DNA of 6,999 nucleotides from an uncultured Victivallales bacterium (GCA_903834675.1 CAILKC010000795.1:1-6999), one strand, 5' to 3'. Shown: positions 1 to 6,963, counted from the stretch's first letter. Notes: generated by a model from the letters alone, not told the origin. Program-made: numbers and translations.

Positions 1-2
1 AG

Positions 3-761
3 CGCGACCTGCACGGCATCGGCTACTTCAACCGGGTCAGCCGCGATGCGTTCATCGCCCTCTGGCTAGACCTCGAAGCCGAGGGGTTCGACGGGCTGCA
101 GCGCTGGGCGGCCCCGCAGATGTACTACCGACCCCACGGGCACTGCTGGGCTCGCTATCCGGCCGGCGGCAAGCAGCACTTCAAAGCGGGGACATCGTTG
201 CGCCAGCGGAATGCCTACCTGCTGGGCCCGTACTTCGAGAAAGGCGGCACGGCTGCCCTTGGTCAGTCGCGCGGCGATGTACTGCGGGGGCCGGTGTACG
301 CGGATACGGACGGCGTGACGGTGGTGGAAGAAACGCGGCAGCGGCTTCTCCGGCCGCTGGTGGCCGAGGCGGCGTCGTTGCCCGTTGCCGCCGCCGCCAG
401 GGGTGGCACCCCTCTGGCGCGCCGGGGCGAGAGCGCCGCAGACGCGCTGCGGAAAGCGGCCATCTGGCAGGCTCTGGGCGAGGTCAAGGACGCGCAGTTC
501 TATACTCTTGACGCCAACGTGGTGGACCTGGGCTATGTCTATGATGTACGCCTGCGTGGCGACCTCGTGACCGTGCTGCTGACCATGCCGCATCGTGGCC
601 GCCCCGTGTATTCGTTCATCGGCGACCCGATCCGGGAGCGTCTGCTCGGCCTCGAAGGCATCCGCGAGGTGGTCATTGACTTCACCTGGGAGCCGGCCTG
701 GACGGTGGCGCGCCTGAGCGCTGCCGGCCGACGCACCCTGGGGCTCGGGGGTACGCCGTGA
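3..761 (+). CDS. Partial protein with C-terminal MIP18/DUF59 (SufT/PaaD-like) domain, N-terminal region unrecognised
   Basis: The reading frame is open from the first in-frame codon at position 3, so the true start lies before the window; the ATG at 120 is internal, because the protein reads well upstream of it (GIGYFNRVSRDAF...GFDGLQRW). The last ~105 residues (about 441-758) match the DUF59/MIP18 fold: an NVVDLGYVYDVRL-type strand, LVTVLLTMP, a helix with IRERLLGLEGIREV, then DFTWEPAWTVARLS and AGRRTLGL. Members of that family assist Fe-S cluster assembly in the cytosol (SufT, PaaD, Mrp N-terminus). Two usual hallmarks look altered: the D-P-E after the first helix reads D-A-Q, and the T-x-x-x-C-P cysteine is absent (TMPHRGRPVY). 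The N-terminal portion contains a distinctive QMYYRPHGHCWARYP and GTSLRQRNAYLLGPYF; I do not recognise it. The linker is Ala/Arg/Gly-rich and carries a DNA palindrome. The domain call is firm; the cellular role is not. Confidence 0.82.
   Translation, partial: RDLHGIGYFNRVSRDAFIALWLDLEAEGFDGLQRWAAPQMYYRPHGHCWARYPAGGKQHFKAGTSLRQRNAYLLGPYFEKGGTAALGQSRGDVLRGPVYADTDGVTVVEETRQRLLRPLVAEAASLPVAAAARGGTPLARRGESAADALRKAAIWQALGEVKDAQFYTLDANVVDLGYVYDVRLRGDLVTVLLTMPHRGRPVYSFIGDPIRERLLGLEGIREVVIDFTWEPAWTVARLSAAGRRTLGLGGTP
395..419. repeat. Hairpin palindrome inside the linker of the DUF59-fusion gene
   Basis: AGGGGT (399-404) pairs with ACCCCT (408-413) across a GGC loop. The stem extends with CGCC (395-398) against GGCG (416-419) if CT at 414-415 is bulged. 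It encodes the low-complexity linker ARGGTPLARR between the unrecognised N-terminal part and the DUF59 domain. It resembles stand-alone intergenic REP-type palindromes more than coding sequence, but copy number elsewhere in the genome cannot be seen here. Confidence 0.6.
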
Positions 762-783
762 CGGCGCCCGCGTCGCCTAGGTC

Positions 784-983
784 AGCCCCAAGGGGGCGTT
801 TCGGGCGCCCAGGGCAACGCCCTGGGTACCCGTCCACAGCGAAGATTGAGCCCTGAAGGGGCGGACCATGCGACCTCGGTACGAAGGTAGGGTAGATGGC
901 TCGCCCCTACAGGGCTCAAACCCATAACCATTCTATTCCCAGGGCGTTGCCCTGGGCTGGTATGGCAGCGCGCCTTCAGCGCT
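784..983. repeat. Mirror-symmetric six-hairpin array (REPIN/BIME-like intergenic element)
   Basis: Two 19-nt palindromes, CCCAGGGCAACGCCCTGGG (808-826) and CCCAGGGCGTTGCCCTGGG (938-956), are exact reverse complements of each other, and each folds into an 8-bp stem with a 3-nt loop. Four 13-nt hairpins share the plan 5-nt arm, 3-nt loop, 5-nt arm: 785-797, 850-862, 903-915 and 970-982. The arms 846-863 and 902-919 form an inverted repeat matching at 17 of 18 positions. The order is H-P-H-H-P-H with gaps of 10, 23, 40, 22 and 13 nt, which is nearly mirror-symmetric about position ~882. There is no convincing ORF and no T-tract, so it is not a standard terminator. Paired inverted palindromes of this sort are typical of REPIN/BIME elements, which are non-autonomous and mobilised by RAYT (TnpA-REP) transposases; no such gene is in the window. 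No flanking target duplication was seen. Confidence 0.8.
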
Positions 984-1043
984 TCAGACGGACTCTCTTA
1001 TTGCACCGGTCGAAAAAAAGGTGAACCGCTGCGTGCGCCGCTA

Positions 1044-1072
1044 TTGCGTGGGGTACGTGAACGCGGTATTCT
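1044..1072 (+). promoter_or_regulatory. Sigma70-like promoter for the RRM protein gene
   Basis: TTGCGT (1044-1049) and TATTCT (1067-1072) are separated by exactly 17 nt, which fits -35 and -10 hexamers of a housekeeping sigma factor. A transcript would begin near 1079, giving a leader of about 103 nt before the ATG at 1182. An A7 run lies at 1013-1019, somewhat too far upstream for a canonical UP element. This is a consensus match read by eye; the start site is not measured. Confidence 0.5.
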
Positions 1073-1078
1073 TAACGG

Positions 1079-1181
1079 CTGACAGTGCGATCTATGTCAG
1101 ATCGCAGGGCCCGTCTTCAACTGGTGTCATGGTTGAGGATCGGTCCTGACGAAAGCATGACACGAGAGGGATCTGGTTCAG
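1079..1181 (+). promoter_or_regulatory. Structured 5' leader of the RRM gene
   Basis: TGCGATCT (1086-1093) pairs perfectly with AGATCGCA (1099-1106) across a 5-nt loop, just after the predicted transcript start. A second dyad pairs GTGTCATG (1124-1131) with CATGACAC (1156-1163) and encloses a small AGGA/TCCT hairpin (1136-1139 with 1144-1147, loop TCGG). The purine-rich GAGAGGG (1164-1170), 11 nt before the ATG, is the likely ribosome binding site and directly follows the second dyad, so folding there could affect access to it. Long structured leaders are known upstream of some cold-induced RNA-binding protein genes; regulation here is inference. It matches no riboswitch class that I recognise. 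Confidence 0.5.
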
Positions 1182-1520
<339 letters not shown>

Positions 1521-1542
1521 GCAGACTCGACGACTCTCAACC

Positions 1543-1575
1543 AAGGCGCCCGCAGGCTTCCTGCGGGCGCCTTTT
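1543..1575 (+). terminator. Intrinsic terminator after the RRM gene, possibly bidirectional
   Basis: The arms 1543-1556 and 1560-1573 are perfectly complementary (14 bp, mostly G/C) around a 3-nt loop, and TTTT at 1572-1575 closes the + strand side. It starts 23 nt after the RRM stop codon. The esterase gene converges on the same site, its stop codon being at 1590-1592 on the minus strand. The minus-strand side offers only a weak U-rich stretch (TTGGTTG), so use for the esterase transcript is possible but less certain. Confidence 0.9.
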
Positions 1576-1589
1576 CACGTTCTTGTGAG

Positions 1590-2972
1590 TCACTGTTTCG
1601 GTTCAGTGGGCGTGGTCAGTCCGAGTTGACCCTCCACCCAGGGACCCACGTAGGCACGGTAGTCGCCGACGTTCATCTCGTGCCCGTTGAGGGGGCCGTT
1701 GAAGAGGCGCTTGGGAGTACGGATTTCGTTGAAGGCGGCATAGACCGAGCTGGGGGAACAGGTGAGGTCGATGAAGCCGGCCGAGACGATGACCGGGCCG
1801 GTGATGCGACGGGCGAAATGGGCCGCGTCGAAGTAGCCCGCCATGTCCAGGAAGGGACGCTTTTCCTCATCCGTGTTCCCTTTGACCAAGCGCGGCCAGC
1901 CCGGCGCTCGACCTGCCAGGTAGCCGCCGTGGTCGCAGAGCGCCGGGACATTGGCGGCTGCCGCGGTGATGGCGCGGTTGAGGCCGGCCAGGATCAGGGC
2001 CGAAGCGCCGCCCTGACTGGAGCCGTCAATCACCAGGTGCTTCCCGTCGTAGTCGGGTCGCGCCGCCAGCCAGGAGATGGCGCGGTCAATGCCGAGGAAG
2101 GCGCGCCGAAAGTAGTAGGCCTCGCGGTCGGGGGCGCCATGATGGGAATAGGTGAGGGTGCGGTTGAGTTCCTTGTAGGCGGCTTCGAGGTCTTCCCGGG
2201 GCAGGCCACCGACATCGTACGCATGGACTCCCATGGTAAGGGCCAGCACGCCGCGCTCCGCGTAGTTCTTTCCCGACGGGCCGAAGGGGCCAGGGCCTGC
2301 CCCGGGGACGCTGACCCAGGCCGGAAAGGGCCCCTTTTGGCCCAGCGGGACACAGAGGAAGCCGTAGATGCGGGTCTCGCCGAGATTGGCGAAGCTGAGG
2401 GCATACACCTCGGCCTTGGCGTTACACTGGGCGTCCAGGCGGGTCAGGCGCGGGTCCGCGGGGAGGCTCGCCAGGCGTTTGCGGCCGTCCTCCCAGAACT
2501 GGTCGAAATCGGCGGGTTCGACGGTGGCCTTGCGGATGCCTTCGGGATCGAACCCGGCCGCGGCTAGGGCCTGACGGCGTTCCTCTGCCGCGCTGACGGT
2601 AACGGTCAGCCGCAGGAAGCCGGGCTGGTTGAGCGTGCCGGACAGGGTGACCGGGCCGGCCGAGAGATCGAGTTCCTTGGTCTCGATGACCCGTCCCCCG
2701 TCAAGGGTCAGCACCGCGGTTACCTTGGCGGCGGTGGGGGGCTTGCCGTCGCGTGTCGCCGTGATCGTGAACCGCGCGGTTTCGCCGCACTTGTAGAGCG
2801 CCTCTGGTCGGTCGGTGCGAGCCTGGACTAGCCAAGGATCGGGCGGGGTCTGGTTCTTGGGTTCGGCCGCGCCAAGGACGGCGCCGAACAGCACCAGGGC
2901 TCCGGCCAGCCATGGAGTCCAGACGCCGCGACGGCGCACTACGTTTCTTACGACCGAGGAAGTTCTCTGCAT
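1590..2972 (-). CDS. Secreted acetyl xylan esterase-like protein (AXE1/CE7 family) with N-terminal beta-sandwich
   Basis: This 460-residue alpha/beta hydrolase probably removes acetyl groups from polysaccharides outside the cytoplasm. The N-terminus has a basic stretch (VVRRRGVW, ~11-18) and a hydrophobic core (~19-35) ending GAA before EPK, a Sec-type signal. Residues ~45-130 form a beta-rich domain (ARFTITATRDGKPP...GFLRLTVTVSA), which most ~320-residue CE7 enzymes lack. The AXE1 domain follows (~150-450). The nucleophile is S319 in GSSQGG, the acid is D402 in AGFIDLTCSPSSVYAAFN, and the base is H431 in NGHEMN. ANVPALCDHGG (340-350) is also characteristic. The RGQ motif usual in CE7 is not evident; that position reads LTMGVHAYDVGG. 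The ATG at 2972 is chosen because it gives a full signal peptide. It is divergent from the DUF4091 gene. The family call is strong; the substrate is not shown. Confidence 0.92.
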   Translation of the reverse strand: MQRTSSVVRNVVRRRGVWTPWLAGALVLFGAVLGAAEPKNQTPPDPWLVQARTDRPEALYKCGETARFTITATRDGKPPTAAKVTAVLTLDGGRVIETKELDLSAGPVTLSGTLNQPGFLRLTVTVSAAEERRQALAAAGFDPEGIRKATVEPADFDQFWEDGRKRLASLPADPRLTRLDAQCNAKAEVYALSFANLGETRIYGFLCVPLGQKGPFPAWVSVPGAGPGPFGPSGKNYAERGVLALTMGVHAYDVGGLPREDLEAAYKELNRTLTYSHHGAPDREAYYFRRAFLGIDRAISWLAARPDYDGKHLVIDGSSQGGASALILAGLNRAITAAAANVPALCDHGGYLAGRAPGWPRLVKGNTDEEKRPFLDMAGYFDAAHFARRITGPVIVSAGFIDLTCSPSSVYAAFNEIRTPKRLFNGPLNGHEMNVGDYRAYVGPWVEGQLGLTTPTEPKQ

Positions 2973-3017
2973 GTATGCCCCCGTTCCGCCGAAGCTGTGG
3001 TTGGCGCGGCAGCGCAG

Positions 3018-3046
3018 AAAATAGCGCCTACCTGACCGGGTGACTA
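3018..3046 (-). promoter_or_regulatory. Possible weak sigma70-type promoter of the esterase gene
   Basis: On the minus strand TAGTCA (3046-3041) and TATTTT (3023-3018) lie 17 nt apart, each matching four of six consensus bases. The -10 would be 45 nt upstream of the esterase ATG. Both hexamers are imperfect, so this is a tentative call. Confidence 0.3.
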
Positions 3047-3145
3047 CCTGCCACCTGGATCTTCGCCAGGACTGGGCAAGTGCTTCTCAGGGCTTACGTT
3101 GGCGCGCGGTGATGGTGGGGCGCGCCTCGATGGTCAGGACACGGG

Positions 3146-3152
3146 TAAGGAG
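3146..3152 (+). promoter_or_regulatory. Ribosome binding site deciding the DUF4091 gene start
   Basis: TAAGGAG lies 7 nt upstream of the ATG at 3160, a near-ideal Shine-Dalgarno. Translation from that ATG opens directly into a signal peptide. The two observations together favour 3160 over the GTG at 3040. Confidence 0.85.
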
Positions 3153-3159
3153 TGGCTTC

Positions 3160-6100
3160 ATGAAACTCAGGGCACTGCTGTTGTTGGTACTGGCCTCGGC
3201 GGTCGGCTGGGCGGCGCCGGCCTGGCATCAGAGTCTCTATCTGGGCAACGACGGCGTCTGGCAGCAGCGCTTTCCCATCGTCCTCAGCAACCAGGGTGGG
3301 CGCGACCTTGCCGGCGAGTCCGTCGAGCTGCGGATCGGCAGCGCCGCCGGCGAGGCGCCGCTGGCGGGGCTTCTGGCGGATGGCCTGCGCCTGTGTACCG
3401 AGAACGGCACCGAGTTTCTCTGGGCCATCAACGGCCCCGACGGCAAGCCGGTCCGCCGCGGCCCCGTGCCTGCCGGCAGCAGCCTGTTCGTTCCCGCCGA
3501 GTGCCCGGCCGGGGGCGAGACGACGCTCTACCTCTACGCCGATAACCCCACCGCCTGGGCCGTGCCCGATTTCTTCCCGGCCGCCCGAGGCCTGCGCAAC
3601 GGCGGTCTCGAGGAGGGCAGCGGCGACGTCCCTGCCGAATGGCATCATGACGCGAACGACGACGCGCATCGGACCTTCTGGGTCAGCGAGAACCCACAGG
3701 CGGGCAAGCGCTGTCTGAAGACGGTGGTCGCGGACGGCGCCGAGGAGACCTGGATCGCGACGCGGCAGCGCGACATCCAGATACAGGGTGGCGCCACCTA
3801 CCGGCTGCGGGCCTGGGTGAAGGCAGAGAAGGTCAAGGGCAATGCAGGCTGGTATATCCACGTCGGCAACGCGCAAAACTTCATGCTCATCAGCCCCATG
3901 CTCAACGGCGGCGGCGGCTCCTACGATTGGAAGGAGCTCACGGTTGAGTTCAGCGCGCCCGCCGACGCCAATGTCGCGGACCTCGGGACGGTGTTGCGCG
4001 GCACGGGGACTGCCTGGTTCGATGAGGTCTCGTTGACGCAAGTGGACGGGGCGGCCGTCAAGGTCACGGCCCGGGTTCTGCCAGCCGAGCGCATTCCGCT
4101 GGCGCGTGAGGTGGGGGCTGACGCGCCCTGGCCGAGCGGCGCTGAAGACCAAGGCTGGGACTACCGCTTTCCGGTGCGTGTGCTCAACCTCACCGAGCAG
4201 GCGCTGGAGAGCGGCTTTCTGGCCGTCGATCTCGCAGGCGCCGCTGCCCGGCTCAACCGGCGCACGGACGCCGCCAGCGTGCGGGTCATGGACGGCGACC
4301 GCTTGCTGGAAGCGCAGCGCCTGGGGGACCTGGTGCTCTGCCGGCAGCGGATCGAGCCGCGGACGCGGCAGACGCTCTACGTGTACTTCCGGGTTGGCGC
4401 GCCCAGCGTTACCACGAGTGGCCAGATCGGCGCCCGGCAGTACGCCGCCAATCCAGCGCTGCCGGGCGGCGAGACCCGTGAGGCCATTTCCGGCATGGCC
4501 CGTGGCGAGTACATGCGCCTGCTGGAGAGCCCGTTGAACCGGGTCCGCAACCCGAGCTTTGAGCAGGGCGAAGCCTTGCCGGAGGGCTGGGTCGGCAGCG
4601 CCGAGGGCCAGCAACCGGCCGGGACACGGATGGAGTCGGCTCCCCCCGGACTCTTTGGACAGCGCGGCGCGCGCCTGGTCATTCCCGCTGACTCCCAGCC
4701 GGCGTGGACCGGCTGGCGCCAGGATGTGCCGGTACAGCCCGAACGGACCTACCTCTACGCCGCCTGGCTGAAGTGCGCGGACCTGGTGGGGTCGCTCCAG
4801 CTGCATGCGCACTACCGCAATGCCCAGGGGGAGCTGTGTCAGGATCGCCCGCACACCGGCGCCGGGCCCGCCATCTCCGGGACCACGGACTGGACCCTCA
4901 TCAGTGGCGTGTTCAGTATGCCGCCGGACTGCGCCACCTTCCAACTCCACCTGACCATGCTGGCGACGGGGACGGCAGAGCACGATGGCGTGCTGCTTAC
5001 CGAGGTCATGCCTGCCCGTCTCGGCGCGCTGGAGACGCGGCTGGCGGCGACGGTGAGCGGGCCGGTGGCCTGGCCGGTGAATGCCGTGGTGAAGGTATTT
5101 CGGGATGATACGCCGCCCGCGGTCGTGCCCTCGGCTCGCCTCACCGCCGCGCGCCACGAGCGCGAACCGCTGCAAGTGGCCTTGCGCAGTCCGCAGGCCT
5201 TGGGGCAGGTGACGGTGGAAGTGGAGGCGCCGGTCAGCGCGACGGGGGCACGGCTGACGGATATCACGATGGGCGTGGTTGGTTACGTGCCCATCGACAA
5301 CAAGACGAACTACTACAACTCCAAGAGCCCGGCCTGGCAGCGCAAGTTCCCTGTGGGTGGCAGCGCCTCTGACGGCTGGCCGGGCTGGTGGCCAGACCCT
5401 ATCCTGCCGCGTCAGAGCTTTGACCTGGCGGCCAACTCCACCCAGCCCGTGTGGGTGACGGTGGCGGTGCCCAAGGAGGCGGTCCCGGGGGACTACAGCG
5501 GCAAGATCCGCTTCAGCGCCGCAGGCAAGCCGGTGGCCGAGTTGCCCTTCACGGTGCATGTCTGGGACTTCACCCTGCCAGACGAGATGCATCTCAAGGC
5601 GATCTACGACTGCCGTCAGAACAGCGCGGTCTGGCAGGTCCCCGGCCAGTCCGCGGCGGAGACCCGCCGGGAGTTCTGGCGCTTCATGGCCGAGCACCGG
5701 CTCTGCCCCGACACCATCCGGCCGGAACCCAGTATCCGCTACCAGGATGGGCAGGTGATCGCGGATTTCGCGGCCTTCGACCAGGCGGCGGCGTACTACT
5801 TCGACGAGCTGAAACTGCCCCACGCCTACACGCCCTGGCTCTTCTACGGTTTTGGCTGGGGGCACCCGCCGGCGGAGCGCTTCGGCCAGGCGCCCTACGA
5901 AGGTAAGTCCCCCTACGAGGGAGTGGATCGCCGGGTGCTGCGCCCGGAGTTCAAGCAGGCTTACCAGGCCTGTCTGAAGGTCTACTGGGAGCACCTGAAG
6001 GCGAAAGGCTGGGAGCGCCAGTGCGTGCTCTACATCTCCGACGAGCCCTTTGATGGCAAGGCGCAGATCCGCGAGCAGATGAAGGCGTTGTGCGAGATGA

Positions 6101-6771
6101 TCCACGAGGTCGATCCCGCCATCCCCATCTACAGCAGCACCTGGCATCACCAGCCGGAATGGGATGGCTACCTGAACATCTGGGGGATCGGCCATTACGG
6201 CGTGGTACCGGTGGAGAAACTGGCCCAGCTCAAGCAGGATGGCGCCCGCATCTGGTGGACCACCGATGGCCAGATGTGTACCGATACGCCCTACTGCGCC
6301 GTTGAGCGACTGCTGCCGCACTACTGCTTTAAGTACGGCGCCGAAGCCTACGAGTTCTGGGGCATTGACTGGCTGACCTATGACCCCTACGAATTCGGCT
6401 GGCACTCCTACATCCAGCAGAGCAGCCAACCGGGCGAGTCGTCCTTCGTCCGCTACCCCAATGGCGATGGGTTTCTCACCTATCCCGGCTCCCCCATCGG
6501 CCACCCCGGCCCGGTCACCTCGGTGCGCTTGGAGCAGGCCCGCGAGGGCTGTGAGGACTACGAGTACCTCTACCTGCTGCGCCAGCGCATCGCGGCGGTC
6601 AAGGCGACCGGTCGCGATACCACGGCGGCCGAAAAGGCCCTGGCCGAGGCGCAGGAACTGGTCAGCATCCCCAACGCCGGCGGCCGCTTTTCGACGCGGG
6701 TCCTGCCCGACCCCGACGCGGTGCTGGCCGTCAAGGAACGCTTGGCAGGCGCCCTCGAAGCCCTGCGCTGA
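3160..6771 (+). CDS. Secreted DUF4091 / GH123-like glycoside hydrolase with two CBM_4_9-type modules
   Basis: This 1203-residue exported protein starts with a signal peptide (KLRALLLLVLASAVGWA, cleavage near 19-20). Residues ~22-127 are a beta domain (DGVWQQRFPIVLSN...TTLYLYAD), followed by a CBM_4_9-like module (~145-294, LRNGGLEEG...AWFDEVSLTQ). The same pair recurs at ~328-414 (DQGWDYRFPVRVLN...QTLYVYFR) and ~460-617 (NRVRNPSFEQGE...GVLLTEV). A GH123 N-terminal-like domain (~641-807) ends VHVWDFTLPDEM, and the DUF4091 catalytic-type region fills the rest. It has YISDEP with the D961-E962 pair expected for GH123-type substrate-assisted catalysis, YEFWGIDW (1064-1071), GDGFLTYPG (1102-1110) and RLEQAREGCEDYEYLYLL (1123-1140). 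GH123 members with known activity are beta-N-acetylgalactosaminidases; most DUF4091 proteins are uncharacterised, so the substrate is open. It is divergent from the esterase. Confidence 0.92.
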   Translation: MKLRALLLLVLASAVGWAAPAWHQSLYLGNDGVWQQRFPIVLSNQGGRDLAGESVELRIGSAAGEAPLAGLLADGLRLCTENGTEFLWAINGPDGKPVRRGPVPAGSSLFVPAECPAGGETTLYLYADNPTAWAVPDFFPAARGLRNGGLEEGSGDVPAEWHHDANDDAHRTFWVSENPQAGKRCLKTVVADGAEETWIATRQRDIQIQGGATYRLRAWVKAEKVKGNAGWYIHVGNAQNFMLISPMLNGGGGSYDWKELTVEFSAPADANVADLGTVLRGTGTAWFDEVSLTQVDGAAVKVTARVLPAERIPLAREVGADAPWPSGAEDQGWDYRFPVRVLNLTEQALESGFLAVDLAGAAARLNRRTDAASVRVMDGDRLLEAQRLGDLVLCRQRIEPRTRQTLYVYFRVGAPSVTTSGQIGARQYAANPALPGGETREAISGMARGEYMRLLESPLNRVRNPSFEQGEALPEGWVGSAEGQQPAGTRMESAPPGLFGQRGARLVIPADSQPAWTGWRQDVPVQPERTYLYAAWLKCADLVGSLQLHAHYRNAQGELCQDRPHTGAGPAISGTTDWTLISGVFSMPPDCATFQLHLTMLATGTAEHDGVLLTEVMPARLGALETRLAATVSGPVAWPVNAVVKVFRDDTPPAVVPSARLTAARHEREPLQVALRSPQALGQVTVEVEAPVSATGARLTDITMGVVGYVPIDNKTNYYNSKSPAWQRKFPVGGSASDGWPGWWPDPILPRQSFDLAANSTQPVWVTVAVPKEAVPGDYSGKIRFSAAGKPVAELPFTVHVWDFTLPDEMHLKAIYDCRQNSAVWQVPGQSAAETRREFWRFMAEHRLCPDTIRPEPSIRYQDGQVIADFAAFDQAAAYYFDELKLPHAYTPWLFYGFGWGHPPAERFGQAPYEGKSPYEGVDRRVLRPEFKQAYQACLKVYWEHLKAKGWERQCVLYISDEPFDGKAQIREQMKALCEMIHEVDPAIPIYSSTWHHQPEWDGYLNIWGIGHYGVVPVEKLAQLKQDGARIWWTTDGQMCTDTPYCAVERLLPHYCFKYGAEAYEFWGIDWLTYDPYEFGWHSYIQQSSQPGESSFVRYPNGDGFLTYPGSPIGHPGPVTSVRLEQAREGCEDYEYLYLLRQRIAAVKATGRDTTAAEKALAEAQELVSIPNAGGRFSTRVLPDPDAVLAVKERLAGALEALR

Positions 6772-6787
6772 ACCGCGGCGGATCGCC

Positions 6788-6839
6788 TGGAGGGCGGCCC
6801 TGCGTGGCCGCCGCGGCGCCGACGCAGCGGCGCCCTCCA
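6788..6839. repeat. Large GC-rich imperfect hairpin after the DUF4091 gene
   Basis: The arms 6788-6805 and 6822-6839 pair at 16 of 18 positions: an outer 9-bp stem TGGAGGGCG/CGCCCTCCA, a 3-nt internal loop with one pair, and an inner CTGCGT/ACGCAG. The 16-nt apical segment contains the self-complementary CGCCGCGGCG (6809-6818). It begins 17 nt after the stop codon. No T-tract follows, so it is not a classical intrinsic terminator; it may stabilise the mRNA 3' end or be a copy of a dispersed palindromic repeat. Confidence 0.7.
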
Positions 6840-6936
6840 ACGCCCCTCGTCCGCCGCCGCAAGCATTTTCTACGGCCAATGAATTGGACGCAATGCTATC
6901 CCACGGCCGAACCGGACAGCAGCAAAGATCAATTTC

Positions 6937-6963
6937 ACCACGAAGAACATGAAGGACCTGAAG
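6937..6963 (+). repeat. 9-bp-period tandem repeat, GAAG-type block
   Basis: Three 9-nt units, ACCACGAAG (6937-6945), AACATGAAG (6946-6954) and GACCTGAAG (6955-6963), share the pattern [AG][AC]C[AC][CT]GAAG. The block is in non-coding DNA downstream of the hairpin and is followed, after 10 nt, by a second block with the same period. Confidence 0.75.

Larger units (their letters stand above)
2973..3159. other. Divergent intergenic region shared by esterase and DUF4091 genes
   Basis: These 187 bases separate two oppositely oriented genes for exported proteins, so both promoters must fit here if the genes are transcribed from their own starts. A weak minus-strand promoter is noted separately. 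I see no convincing + strand -35/-10 pair and no long operator-like palindrome. The frame of the DUF4091 gene stays open upstream to a GTG at 3040, but that extension (residues such as TTCHLDLRQDW) looks non-coding. Confidence 0.5.

Noticed and set aside
120..122. ATG at 120 as the start of the DUF59-fusion gene
   Set aside because: The frame continues upstream to the window edge with protein-like sequence, and no Shine-Dalgarno precedes this ATG, so it is an internal methionine of a truncated gene.
784..983. Conventional intrinsic terminator of the DUF59-fusion gene
   Set aside because: None of the hairpins is followed by a T-tract, and the symmetric multi-hairpin layout exceeds what termination requires, though some effect on transcript ends cannot be excluded.
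1626..2567. A 313-codon + strand open frame opposite the esterase
   Set aside because: It is the mirror of the esterase codons, has no motif or convincing ribosome binding site, and the minus-strand product has an intact catalytic triad.
3040..3159. Forty-codon N-terminal extension of the DUF4091 protein from a GTG
   Set aside because: The extension has no family resemblance and would bury the signal peptide. TAAGGAG sits at ideal spacing from the ATG at 3160.
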